Positions 8,177 to 16,590 of a DNA stretch of 58,725 bases are shown piece after piece. Position numbers and translations under genes: made by a program. The stretch is from contig NZ_JAKSYM010000270.1 in assembly GCF_022829545.1 (NCBI RefSeq), positions 1 through 58,725 of the forward strand. Reading direction: 5' to 3'. Position 1 is the stretch's first letter. Every line of letters starts with the position of its first letter. This DNA comes from Methylobacterium sp. J-030. GTDB taxonomy: Bacteria; Pseudomonadota; Alphaproteobacteria; Rhizobiales; Beijerinckiaceae. The notes below the pieces were generated by a model. That model worked only from the letters and a program-made list of their open reading frames with translations, searched no databases and was not told where the DNA came from.

Positions 8177-10369
8177 ATGCCGTCTGTCGCCGAGATCCTG
8201 ATCCCGCTCGCCCTCGACACGCCCTACAGCTATGGGGTGCCGGCCGGGCTGGATCTCGCGACGGGCGACGTGGTCCAGGTGCCGCTGGGTCCGCGCGAGA
8301 TCGTCGGCGTCGTCTGGGGGCTCGCCGAGACCGCGGGCGGCTCCAACCTGCGGCCGGTGACGGGCCGCCTGCCCTACCCGCCCCTGTCGGAGCCGCTGCG
8401 CAGCCTCGTCGACTGGATCGCCCGCTACACGCTGGCGCCGAAGGGGTCGGCGCTCGCCATGGTGCTGCGCCTGCCCGACGAGGCCAACGCCGCCGAGACC
8501 ATCCGGGTCGCGGTCCGCATCTCCGGCAAGCCGCCGGCCCGGCCGACGCCCGCCCGCACCAAAGTTCTGGACGCCGCCGCCGACGGTGTCCTGCGCGGCA
8601 AGAGCGCCCTCGCCAAGGAGGCCGGCGTCTCCCTCTCGGTGGTGGACGGGCTGATCGACGACGGCGCCCTGGAGACCGTGGCGGTCGAGCCCGAGCCGGT
8701 CGCCCCGCGGCCCGATCCCGACTGTCCGCGCACGCCGCTCTCCCCCGCTCAAGGGGAGGCCGTCGCCGAACTCCTGGAGGGTTTCCCGTGGCACCGGCCG
8801 TCCGGCGACGCCGAACCCGCGGATTTGAGGCCGGTCCTGCTGGAGGGCGTGACCGGCTCGGGCAAGACCGAAGTCTATTTCGAGGCGGTGGCGGCCTGCA
8901 TCCGGGCGGGGCTCCAGGCGCTGATCCTGATGCCGGAGATCGCCCTGACGGCGCAGTTCCTCGACCGGTTCGCGGCGCGCTTCGGGGTGCGGCCGGCCGC
9001 CTGGCATTCGGGGATCGGCGGCAAGCGGCGCGAGCGCCTGCGGGTGGCCGTGGCCGAGGGCGAGGCGCTGGTGGTGGTCGGCGCCCGCTCGGCCCTGTTC
9101 CTGCCCTTCGCGCGCCTCGGCCTGATCGTGGTCGATGAGGAGCACGAGACCGCCTACAAGCAGGAGGACGGCGTCCACTACCACGCCCGCGACATGGCGG
9201 TGGTGCGCGGGCGCCTCGAAGGCTGCCCGGTGGTGCTGACCTCGGCGACGCCGGCGATCGAGACCCGGGTGAACGCCGCCCGCGGGCGCTACCGGCACGT
9301 GCTCCTGCCCGAGCGTTTCGGCGGCCGGCGGATGCCCGACATCGCGGCGATCGACATGCGCCGGGACCAGCCCGAGCGCGGGCGCTTCCTCAGCCCGCCG
9401 CTGGTCAATGCGGTCAAGCACACGCTGGAGCGCGGCGAGCAGGCGCTGCTGTTCCTCAACCGGCGGGGCTACGCGCCGCTGACCCTGTGCCGGGCCTGCG
9501 GCCACCGCTACCAGTGCAAGAACTGCTCGACCTGGCTGGTGGAGCACCGCTTCCGCCGGGCGCTGGTCTGCCACCAGTGCGGCTACGCCGAGCGGCGGCC
9601 GGAGGCCTGCACCGAGTGCGGCACCTTCGACAACCTCACCGCCTGCGGCCCCGGCGTCGAGCGGATCGCCGAGGAGGCGGCCGAGGTGTTTCCGGGCCGG
9701 CGCATCGTCGTTCTATCGAGCGATTTCCCCGGTGGGGCCGAGCGCCTGCGGCAGGAGCTCGAGGCGGTGGCGGCCGGGGAGTGCGACGTCGTGATCGGCA
9801 CGCAGCTCGTGGCCAAGGGCCATAACTTCCCGTTCCTGACGCTGGTCGGCGTGCTCGACGCCGATATCGGCCTGACCTCGGGCGACCCCCGGGCCGCGGA
9901 GCGTACCTTCCAGCTTCTCCAGCAGGTCACCGGCCGGGCGGGACGCGGCGAGAAGGCCGGCCGCGCCCTGGTCCAGACCTATCAGCCGGACCATCCCGTG
10001 ATCGCGGCGCTGCTGTCGGGGGATGCCGAGCGGTTCTACGCAGAGGAAATCCAGGCCCGCGAGGCGGCGGGCCTGCCGCCCTTTGGCCGGCTCGCGGCGC
10101 TGATCGTCTCGGCGAGCGACCGCGCGGTCGCGGAGGCGCACGGGCAGGCCCTCGCCCGCGCCGCCGATCCGCCCAACGGCGTGATGGTGCTGGGCCCCGC
10201 CGAGGCGCCGCTCGCCCTCATACGGGGGCGCTACCGGTTCCGGCTGCTGGTGAAGACCGAGCGCAACGTCGATCTCCAGGGCTACCTGCGGGCCTGGCTC
10301 GCCCGGGGTCCGAAGGTGCGCGGCAACGTCCGGGTCGCGATCGATGTCGACCCGCAGAGCTTTTTGTAG
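8177..10369 (+). CDS. priA: Primosomal protein N' (replication restart helicase PriA)
   Basis: A 730-residue superfamily 2 DNA helicase that recognises abandoned forks and reloads the replicative helicase. The N-terminal DNA-binding domain (about 1-105) begins with an AEILIPLALDTPYSYGVP block. Walker A is GVTGSGKT at 224-231 and the Walker B box is DEEH at 320-323. The zinc-binding insertion starts at Cys438 (CRACGHRYQCKNC) and continues to CTECG, giving four CxxC-type pairs. Helicase motifs V and VI appear as GTQLVAKGHNF and QVTGRAGRG. Length is typical. It follows the broken MFS gene by 42 bases. Confidence 0.96.
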   Translation: MPSVAEILIPLALDTPYSYGVPAGLDLATGDVVQVPLGPREIVGVVWGLAETAGGSNLRPVTGRLPYPPLSEPLRSLVDWIARYTLAPKGSALAMVLRLPDEANAAETIRVAVRISGKPPARPTPARTKVLDAAADGVLRGKSALAKEAGVSLSVVDGLIDDGALETVAVEPEPVAPRPDPDCPRTPLSPAQGEAVAELLEGFPWHRPSGDAEPADLRPVLLEGVTGSGKTEVYFEAVAACIRAGLQALILMPEIALTAQFLDRFAARFGVRPAAWHSGIGGKRRERLRVAVAEGEALVVVGARSALFLPFARLGLIVVDEEHETAYKQEDGVHYHARDMAVVRGRLEGCPVVLTSATPAIETRVNAARGRYRHVLLPERFGGRRMPDIAAIDMRRDQPERGRFLSPPLVNAVKHTLERGEQALLFLNRRGYAPLTLCRACGHRYQCKNCSTWLVEHRFRRALVCHQCGYAERRPEACTECGTFDNLTACGPGVERIAEEAAEVFPGRRIVVLSSDFPGGAERLRQELEAVAAGECDVVIGTQLVAKGHNFPFLTLVGVLDADIGLTSGDPRAAERTFQLLQQVTGRAGRGEKAGRALVQTYQPDHPVIAALLSGDAERFYAEEIQAREAAGLPPFGRLAALIVSASDRAVAEAHGQALARAADPPNGVMVLGPAEAPLALIRGRYRFRLLVKTERNVDLQGYLRAWLARGPKVRGNVRVAIDVDPQSFL

Positions 10370-10447
10370 GAGACTCGTCTACACGGGCCGCGGACCCTTC
10401 GCCGGAGACCGGCGGCGGGACGCGGGCGATTCCCGGAGGAGCGATCA

Positions 10448-10810
10448 GTGCTGACCTACACCAAGACGCCGGATTCCAACGTCGCCGAGATCGTGGTCGA
10501 CGGGAAGATCACCGACGAGGAGATGAACGCGGCGATGACCGCCATGAAGGCCGACCTCGACAAGGGCGGCAAGATCAAGCTGCTCGAGGATATCCGCGCC
10601 TTCGAGGGCATGGAGCCGGCGGCCTTCTTCAAGGATCCGCGCTTCGGCATCTCGATGATGAAGAGCATCAGCCACGTCGCCCTGGTCACGGACGCGCCCT
10701 GGCTGAAGGCGCTCGCCGAGACCTTCAACTTCGTCTCGCCGACCCAGATCAAGGTGTTCGAGCGCGCCCGCCTCGAGGACGCGCGCAACTGGCTCGCCGC
10801 GGCGGCCTGA
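10448..10810 (+). CDS. SpoIIAA-like (STAS-fold) protein
   Basis: A 120-residue cytosolic protein of the SpoIIAA-like/STAS family (also called DUF3478), a fold used in anti-sigma antagonists and lipid-binding SEC14-like proteins; its role in proteobacteria is unknown. Family features are VAEIVVDGKITDEEM at the N-terminus, KIKLLEDIRAFEG in the middle and the VALVTDAPWLKALAE block. A good GGAGGAG ribosome site precedes the GTG/ATG region at 10435-10448. The gene ends seven bases before a convergent secreted-protein gene. Confidence 0.8.
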   Translation: MLTYTKTPDSNVAEIVVDGKITDEEMNAAMTAMKADLDKGGKIKLLEDIRAFEGMEPAAFFKDPRFGISMMKSISHVALVTDAPWLKALAETFNFVSPTQIKVFERARLEDARNWLAAAA

Positions 10811-10816
10811 GCGGGC

Positions 10817-11206
10817 TTACTCGGCCTGCGCGGTGCGGGTATCGCTGCGCCGCGCGGTCCAGCGGCCGGAGCAGAGCGACGATACCTTCCAGGTGCCGGC
10901 GCCGGTCCCGGCCTGGAGCCGGCCCGTCCCCGTGCCGGTGGCCGCACCGTTGCTGACGTTGAGCCCCACGAGGCCGTCGGGCCCGACATGGCCGTTCACT
11001 CGGACGCCGGCGCCTCCGGAGACGAGCTGCACCTGCCCCTCCCGGATGGCCAGGGCGTAGCTGTAGCGGGCGTTGCACAGGCCGCTCTCGGTCACCAGCT
11101 CCACAGACCACGTCCCGTTATGCGTGCCGGGTTCCGTGGATGCGGCGGCACAGATCGGCAGGGCGAGGCCGGCGGCGAGGGCCGCGAAGGCGACGGACTT
11201 CATCAT
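10817..11206 (-). CDS. Small secreted protein, unknown function
   Basis: An unrecognised protein of 129 residues starting MMKSVAFAALAAGLALP, a clear signal peptide cleaved near AAAS. The mature domain is Gly-rich, with repeated GTG/VNGHVG patterns, two conserved-looking Cys (LCNARY and LCSGRW) that could form a disulphide, and a WSVELV start. The frame is open for about 33 more codons upstream from a TTG, but that stretch lacks a ribosome site and the signal peptide would be internal. Probably periplasmic. Confidence 0.6.
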   Translation of the reverse strand: MMKSVAFAALAAGLALPICAAASTEPGTHNGTWSVELVTESGLCNARYSYALAIREGQVQLVSGGAGVRVNGHVGPDGLVGLNVSNGAATGTGTGRLQAGTGAGTWKVSSLCSGRWTARRSDTRTAQAE

Positions 11207-11535
11207 GTGGAATCGTCTTTCAGCGGTTCGGGTGCCGCGCCGGGCGACACACGGAGCAGAATCGTCGATCGATGATGACTCCACGCTGAACGCGTGACGC
11301 GGCAAGTGTATGGCCGGCAGCTATGGCCGGCGAGATCAATTCTGATAGCCTCTTTCCGCTGGATCGTCGACCCGGGAACCTCGTATGCTTGGCCGTACGT
11401 GTCCGGACGGCGAGGCTTTGTTTCCGCTCAGGACTCGAAGAATTTCGGATTGGGGCCGCGCTGGCGCCGCGCATCCCCCTTCCCCGCAGAAGGGGGCGGG
11501 AGAGATGCGGTGAGCAACCCGTCGCAGGCGCGCCC
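11207..11535. other. Intergenic region with one GC hairpin
   Basis: A 329-base gap between two minus-strand genes. Apart from the hairpin at 11475-11496 and short AT-leaning stretches near 11295-11370, no gene or recognised site is visible. Confidence 0.5.
11475..11496 (-). terminator. Hairpin downstream of the Trm112 gene
   Basis: Perfect 8-base stem CCCCCTTC (11475-11482)/GAAGGGGG (11489-11496) with a six-base loop, 40-60 bases after the stop of the minus-strand Trm112 gene. It could end that operon, but there is no T-tract, and similar C-rich hairpins are dispersed in many alphaproteobacterial genomes. Confidence 0.4.
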
Positions 11536-11742
11536 TCAATCGACCAGCGGCCGCGCCTCTTCGGGCAGCATGATCGGGATGCCGTCGCGGATCGGGTAGG
11601 CGAGCTTGGCGGACCGGCTGATCAGCTCCTGGCGGGCGGCGTCGTAGTCCAGCGTGCCCTTGGTGAGCGGGCAGACCAGGATCTCCAGAAGCTTCGGATC
11701 CACCCGGGTCGCCTCGACGGGGGCCGTCAACTCGTTGCTCAT
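11536..11742 (-). CDS. Trm112 family protein
   Basis: A 68-residue Trm112-like protein, the bacterial version of the zinc-ribbon activator of methyltransferases. The core is [16 protein letters not shown] (residues 19-34) with only one Cys, then [17 protein letters not shown] at the C-terminus, the family signature. The single Cys means no complete zinc site, which is common for the bacterial short form. It is 12 bases downstream of the Lon-substrate-domain gene and probably in its operon. Confidence 0.88.
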   Translation of the reverse strand: MSNELTAPVEATRVDPKLLEILVCPLTKGTLDYDAARQELISRSAKLAYPIRDGIPIMLPEEARPLVD

Positions 11743-11754
11743 CGCGCTCGAAAC

Positions 11755-12420
11755 CTATTGCATCGTCGATTCGGGGCCAGCGCCGCGAACCAACTCCATC
11801 TGTGTGACGGCGATCAGGATTTCCGCCCGGGTCTTCAGGTCGGGGGCCTCCAACATCGCCTGCTTCTCGCGGACGCCGAACGGGCTCATCATGCACAGGG
11901 CGTTGACCAGCGCCTCGTCGGGCGCCTCGTCGATCCCCGCCCAATCCACCTTGAGGTCGTTCGACTCCACGAAGTCGCGCAACGCCTTCAGCACGCCCGC
12001 GCGGTCGACATGCTCCTCGCCCGCCCGCGGCGCGAAGTCCACCGCGAAGCCGTCGTAGGAGACGTGGCAGCGCCGGTAGAGGCTGGCGGAGGCCAGTTCG
12101 CTCTCGACCCGGAAGCGGCTGATCCCGGTGAGCGAGATGAGGTAGCGGCCGTCGCCGGCCTCGGCATACTGGGTAATCCGGCCGGCGCAGCCGACACGGT
12201 AGAGCTTGGGGTTCATGCCCCCCGCGCTCTCCGGATCGGGCTGGATCATTCCGATGATCCGGTCGGTGCGCATCGCATCATCGACCATCGCCAGGTAGCG
12301 CGGCTCGAAGATGTTGAGCGGCATCTGCCCCCGCGGCAGCAGCAGCGCGCCCGACAGGGGAAAGACCGGGATCACCGCGGGGCAATCCGCCGGGCCCTTG
12401 TAGCTCGCATGGGTGCTCAT
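11755..12420 (-). CDS. Lon substrate-binding (N-terminal) domain protein
   Basis: A 221-residue stand-alone LON N-domain protein, resembling the substrate-recognition part of Lon protease without ATPase or peptidase domains. The start of the domain is the typical VIPVFPLSGALLLPRG, followed by FEPRYLAMVDDA and a long helical C-terminal part (about 130-210). The ATG at 12420 is chosen over an upstream in-frame codon because GGGAGG lies just before it. Its partner is unknown. It clusters with Trm112 downstream and the CnoX-type gene upstream. Confidence 0.88.
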   Translation of the reverse strand: MSTHASYKGPADCPAVIPVFPLSGALLLPRGQMPLNIFEPRYLAMVDDAMRTDRIIGMIQPDPESAGGMNPKLYRVGCAGRITQYAEAGDGRYLISLTGISRFRVESELASASLYRRCHVSYDGFAVDFAPRAGEEHVDRAGVLKALRDFVESNDLKVDWAGIDEAPDEALVNALCMMSPFGVREKQAMLEAPDLKTRAEILIAVTQMELVRGAGPESTMQ

Positions 12421-12469
12421 GGCGCCTCCCAAAGGGACGGACGGGTGGGCCGGAGCGCGAGCCGGCGCC

Positions 12470-13384
12470 TCACGAGAAGAGCAGCGTCGAGAGCTTGCGT
12501 CGCCCGCGGATCGTTTCGGGATCCATCACGCCCCAGGCCTCGAAGAATTGCAGGAGCTGCTTGCGCGCCCCGTCGTCGTTCCAGTCCTTATCGCGCTTGC
12601 GCAGCTCGATCAGGTGATCGACCGCCTGCCCGCGCTCGCCCCGGGCGGCCAGACCCAGGGCGAGGTCGAACCGGGCCTGATGGGCGTCCGGATCGGCCTC
12701 CACCGCCCTCTGCAGGCCTGCGAGATCGCCGAGCGAGGCGGCCTGCTCGGCGAGGTCCAGGGCGGCGCGGATGCCGGCGAGCGCCGGGTCGTTGGCTTTC
12801 GCCTCCGGCACCATCGCCAGCACCCGCTTGGCGTTCTCGATCTCCCCGGCATCGAGTTGCATCTTGGCGAGGCCCGCCAGCGCCGGGACGTTGTCGGGCT
12901 GCTGCTCCAGCACCGCCGCGTAGATCTCGGAGGCGCCCGCGAGGTCGCCCTCCTCGATCAGGGCGGCGGCATCCGCGAGCGCGGCCTCGACCGGATCCTG
13001 AACCGGCCCGGCGACGCGCCCGATCAATTCCTTGATCTGGCTCTCCGGCACCGCACCCATGAAGCCGTCGACCGGCTGGCCCTTCTGGAAGACGATCACG
13101 GCCGGAATCGACTGGATGCCGAGCTGGCCCGCGATCGAGGGATGCTCGTCGATGTTCATCTTCACCAGGGCGACGGCGCCCGCGGCCTCCGTGACGACCT
13201 TCTCCAGCACCGGCGTGAGCTGCTTGCAGGGCCCGCACCAGGGCGCCCAGAAATCGACCAGGACCGGCCGATGCATCGACTCGGCGAGCACGTCCTGACG
13301 GAAACTCGCGGTGGTCGTGTCCTTGATCAGGGAGCCGGTATCGACGGCCGGGGGGGCGCCTCCGGCGAGGCTGTCATTGAGCAT
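12470..13384 (-). CDS. cnoX: Thioredoxin-TPR co-chaperone (CnoX/YbbN family)
   Basis: A 304-residue protein with an N-terminal thioredoxin domain (about 20-125) and a C-terminal tetratricopeptide-like helical region (about 130-290). The active site is intact, W49-C50-G51-P52-C53, followed by the cis-Pro segment SIPAVIVF. In this family the protein acts as a holdase that passes substrates to GroEL/DnaK; the Caulobacter member keeps both cysteines, as here. The TPR part includes an LEQQPDNVPALAGLAKM repeat. It is cytosolic and about 50 bases upstream of the Lon-domain gene on the same strand. Confidence 0.9.
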   Translation of the reverse strand: MLNDSLAGGAPPAVDTGSLIKDTTTASFRQDVLAESMHRPVLVDFWAPWCGPCKQLTPVLEKVVTEAAGAVALVKMNIDEHPSIAGQLGIQSIPAVIVFQKGQPVDGFMGAVPESQIKELIGRVAGPVQDPVEAALADAAALIEEGDLAGASEIYAAVLEQQPDNVPALAGLAKMQLDAGEIENAKRVLAMVPEAKANDPALAGIRAALDLAEQAASLGDLAGLQRAVEADPDAHQARFDLALGLAARGERGQAVDHLIELRKRDKDWNDDGARKQLLQFFEAWGVMDPETIRGRRKLSTLLFS

Positions 13385-13468
13385 CGGTCTGGCTTTGGAA
13401 CCTTTTTGCTGGAGGCTGTTAAATGGGGCTTCCGAGGCCGTCTGACCAGTCCGGATCCGCGTCCGCCC

Positions 13469-13936
13469 TCAGCGAGCCGGTGCGGCGGCCGGCGCTCCCG
13501 CGGCGGCTTTGGCGGCCGTCACGAAGGTCCCCGCGAAGGGGCGTCCGTCCGCCGCGCTCGCCTCGCAGGAGATCGCCGTGCGCCCCGGTTCCGGTGTGGA
13601 AAAGCGGCAGGCACCGATCGCCAGCGTCGGGGCCGCGTCCTTGCCGATGGTCACGACGTTGATCGGCTGCAGCGGGTCGGTCTCCTCCGTGGCCTCCTGC
13701 TGGGCCCCGTTGCCGCTGAAGCTGAGCGTCTGGCCGTCCGCGGTGGTGAAGTCGAAGCTGGTGCGGTTGCGGCTCACCGCGTTGGTCAGGACGTCGCTGC
13801 AGGTGGCGCTCAGATCCTGCGTGCCGATCACGAGCTTCTCGCAGGTCCCCTCCAGGCGCAGGGCCGCCTGGGCGTGCGCGGAGGCGGGCAGGCTGACGAG
13901 GGCGCAGAACAGCGCAAGGCGCAGACGATTCGTCAT
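13469..13936 (-). CDS. Small secreted protein, unknown function
   Basis: An unrecognised 155-residue protein. A signal peptide is evident (residues 1-22, LALFCALVSLPASAHA). The mature chain contains four Cys (TCEKL, ATCSD, GACRF, ISCEA) spaced as two possible disulphides, and an Ala/Pro-rich tail that ends in AAPAR. Likely periplasmic. It is upstream of the cnoX gene in the same orientation but 84 bases away, so it need not be co-transcribed. Confidence 0.6.
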   Translation of the reverse strand: MTNRLRLALFCALVSLPASAHAQAALRLEGTCEKLVIGTQDLSATCSDVLTNAVSRNRTSFDFTTADGQTLSFSGNGAQQEATEETDPLQPINVVTIGKDAAPTLAIGACRFSTPEPGRTAISCEASAADGRPFAGTFVTAAKAAAGAPAAAPAR

Positions 13937-14117
13937 GGCGTGTCGGGCATCCTCCGGTTGAAGGCCGAACTAGAGCGCTCCCTGCCGAAGGGGATACCGG
14001 TTCGGCTCAAGCCAGCGCGTCAAATCGCGGATCCGGCGCCATGCTCCCCTCGTCCGAGGCGGCCGCATCGCCGCGGGCCCTGGGGTTGTCGAAGGACGCG
14101 ATGGGTGCCGCAGCGCG

Positions 14118-15095
14118 CTACGCCGCGAATCGCAGGGCCCGGTCGTTGGGCGCGGAAAAATCGAGTTCCGGCCCGAGCGGCACGATCCCGGTGGGATTGA
14201 TGGTCGGGTGGCTCTCGTAATAGTGCCGCTTGATGTGCGTGAGGTTCACGGTCGGCGCGACGCCGGGGAGCGCGTAGAGGTCGCGCAGGTAGTTCGACAG
14301 GTTCGGGTAGTCCGCGATCCGGCGCCTGTTGCACTTGAAGTGGCCGACATAGACCGCATCGAACCGTATGAGCGTGGTGAACAGACGGACATCCGCCTCG
14401 GTCAGCCTTGCGCCGCAGAGGTAGCGGCCGCGGTCGAGGCGTGCCTCCAGGGTATCGAGTTCCGCGAACAGGGCCTCGAAGGCTTCGGCGTAGGCCGCCT
14501 GCGCGGTCGCGAAACCCGCCTTGTAGACGCCGTTGTTCACCCGGTCGTAGATGCGCGCGTTCAGCGCGTCGATGTCGTCACGCAGATCCGCGGGATAGAG
14601 GTCGGGACCGGTACCCCCGAAGGCACCGTTCAGCATCCTAAGGATCTCGGCGGATTCGTTCGACACGATCGTGGCGCGCTGCCGGTCCCAAAGCACCGGC
14701 ACCGTCACGCGGCCGGTATAGGTCGGCTCCGCCGCCAGATAGACCTCGTATAGGCGCCGGGCGCCGTGGATCAGGTCCGGCGTCGCGCCCGGCGTGTCGC
14801 CGAACACCCAGCCCTCCGCGCCCATATGAGGATCGACCACCGAGACGCCGATCGCCGCCTCCAGCCCCTTCAGGGCGCGGCCGATCAGGGTCCGGTGGGC
14901 CCAGGGACAGGCCAGCGAGACGTAGAGGTGGTAGCGGCCCGGCTCGGCCGGAAAGCCGCCCGCCCCCGATGGCCCCGGTGCTCCATCCGCGGTCACCCAG
15001 TCGCGGAAGCGCGAGGCCTTCCGCTCAAAGCGGCCGCCCGTGGCGGCGGTGTCGTACCACTGGTCGCGCCAGACGCCGTCTACCAGGAGGCCCAT
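14118..15095 (-). CDS. yqjG: Glutathionyl-hydroquinone reductase (Xi-class GST)
   Basis: A 325-residue Xi-class glutathione transferase that reduces glutathionyl-(hydro)quinones. The catalytic Cys is in LACPWAHRTL at Cys63, the same number as E. coli YqjG. The N-terminal thioredoxin-like domain covers about 50-160, including TVPVLWDRQ and VSNESAEILRML. The helical C-terminal domain contains YKAGFATAQAAYAEAF and the LTEADVRLFTTLIRFD block, with YVGHFKCN near the quinone pocket. The ATG at 15095 (MGLLVDGVW) fits family starts better than codons upstream. Confidence 0.95.
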   Translation of the reverse strand: MGLLVDGVWRDQWYDTAATGGRFERKASRFRDWVTADGAPGPSGAGGFPAEPGRYHLYVSLACPWAHRTLIGRALKGLEAAIGVSVVDPHMGAEGWVFGDTPGATPDLIHGARRLYEVYLAAEPTYTGRVTVPVLWDRQRATIVSNESAEILRMLNGAFGGTGPDLYPADLRDDIDALNARIYDRVNNGVYKAGFATAQAAYAEAFEALFAELDTLEARLDRGRYLCGARLTEADVRLFTTLIRFDAVYVGHFKCNRRRIADYPNLSNYLRDLYALPGVAPTVNLTHIKRHYYESHPTINPTGIVPLGPELDFSAPNDRALRFAA

Positions 15096-15336
15096 CGTCG
15101 TATCCCGTCGCCGCACCCGTCCCGGGCGATCCTACGCCCAGATGGGTCTCGCGGCGCGCGCGGGAAGACATCGGATGCGCATCGCCCGGCGCGCTGCGGG
15201 TTCCCGTCGGCCTGCGATGTCGGCGCAAGGCAGGCTTGCGCCTGCGCTTCTGTTGCAGTGCAGCAAAATCCGGCATCTGTCCCTGCAGCCGGTCGTGGCC
15301 CGACCGGCCGTTCGCGACGTGTATGGAGGAAGAGTG

Positions 15337-15561
15337 ATGTCGTTCGCGCTGGTGCCCGTCGCCGAGGCGGCCCTGTTCACGTTCGGATGCCTGCTGATCC
15401 ACACGCTGAGACGCCACGCCGACGTGGTCACGGCGACGCTGGCCTGCCTCGCCACCCTCCTCGTCCTCATGATCGGCATCGCCTGCGCGCCGGAATCCTT
15501 CGCCAAGTACCAAGCAGCCGGCATCAACGATTTCACCCACCTGGACACGGCGATCTACTGA
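15337..15561 (+). CDS. Small two-helix membrane protein
   Basis: A 74-residue hypothetical protein starting MSFALVPVAEAALFTF. Two hydrophobic segments, about residues 4-22 and 30-49, are separated by a short basic loop (HTLRRH), and a polar tail ends in THLDTAIY. The ATG at 15337 follows a strong GGAGGAAGAG, which supports real translation although the frame is open further upstream. Its end overlaps the convergent SGNH gene by seven bases. Function unknown. Confidence 0.6.
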   Translation: MSFALVPVAEAALFTFGCLLIHTLRRHADVVTATLACLATLLVLMIGIACAPESFAKYQAAGINDFTHLDTAIY

Positions 15562-16517
15562 TCGGCGGCCGGCCGCGGCGTCAGGCCTCCCCGCCGGATC
15601 TGCGCGAGCCGTCCGCCCGTCCCGCGCTGGCCTGCGACCGTCACGTCGAAATCGTCTTTCGGCAGGCGTGCCAGGAACCGCTCGGCCACCTCGAACAGCA
15701 GAATGTCCGGGCGCACGCGCTCGATGTAGGGCCAATCGAGGCCCGACGACCAGACGAAGTGAACCTCGCTGAAGCTTTCCGCGAGGAGCCCGGTCAGCAT
15801 GAACGGGTCGAAATGCGCACAGGAATCGCCGAACAGGACGAGGCGGCGCGGATCGGCCGTCGGCGAGTCGTTCCGGTAGACGACGTGGGCGCCGACATGC
15901 ACCTCCCGGTCGCGCCCCTCCGCCTCGTAGGCGGCGAGCAGCGGGCCGGTCTCGACCCGGCGTGAATCGCGCTGCAGCATGAACCGCTCGATGCGCTCGC
16001 GCGGCCGCTCGCGGAGCTTCTCGCCGAGATCCATGAGCTCGTCCGACTCCACCCGCGGGCGCGCCCCGATATCGGCGGGGGGAATGGTGCCGAGCACGCG
16101 CATGATCTCGCGATAGGCCAGCAGACAGCCATGGACGGTCCAGTGGGTGTCGGTGCGCAGGTAGAGCGGCACCGGCCCGTTCCGGGCGGCCCGAAGGGGA
16201 GCGAGGAGATCGAGATAGGCGGGGTGGCGCGCGAGGCGTCTGGCGAGGCGCCGGGTCGAGGCCCGGGTGGGGGCGTAGCGCAGGCCGTCGGTCCGGTCGT
16301 CGTAGACCGACAGCTTCTCCGGCACGACCACGTGGAGGCAGCGGATGCCGAGGCGCTCCGCGCGCCGGGCGCGGGCCCGGATCAGCCGCGCCCAGCTCCG
16401 CAGCAGCAGCCAGTGCCGCAGGCCGCCGCGATAGCGGTCGAGGACGCGGTTCGTGCCCCCGGTGAGAAACAACCAGCCGTCGCGGCCGACATGAACGCTC
16501 TCCCTGCCTGCAGACAT
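15555..16517 (-). CDS. AlgX/AlgJ-like SGNH hydrolase-type protein
   Basis: A 320-residue protein of the AlgX/AlgJ/DHHW acyltransferase superfamily, whose members O-acetylate exported polysaccharides. Family blocks in order: VGRDGWLFLTGGTNRVLDRY (10-29), VVVPEKLSVY (63-72), D123-T124-H125-W126, and the GDS nucleophile at 230-232. D123, H125 and S232 are therefore candidate catalytic residues. No signal peptide or membrane segment is visible, which is unusual for a periplasmic acetyltransferase. No MBOAT partner or polysaccharide cluster is nearby, so the acceptor is unknown. Confidence 0.75.
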   Translation of the reverse strand: MSAGRESVHVGRDGWLFLTGGTNRVLDRYRGGLRHWLLLRSWARLIRARARRAERLGIRCLHVVVPEKLSVYDDRTDGLRYAPTRASTRRLARRLARHPAYLDLLAPLRAARNGPVPLYLRTDTHWTVHGCLLAYREIMRVLGTIPPADIGARPRVESDELMDLGEKLRERPRERIERFMLQRDSRRVETGPLLAAYEAEGRDREVHVGAHVVYRNDSPTADPRRLVLFGDSCAHFDPFMLTGLLAESFSEVHFVWSSGLDWPYIERVRPDILLFEVAERFLARLPKDDFDVTVAGQRGTGGRLAQIRRGGLTPRPAADQ

Positions 16518-16590
16518 GGCGGTGCTTTAGCCGCACCGGGACCGGCCGACTAGGCCGGACCCGTCCCGGGCAGTGGTGCGTTCGACCGGT

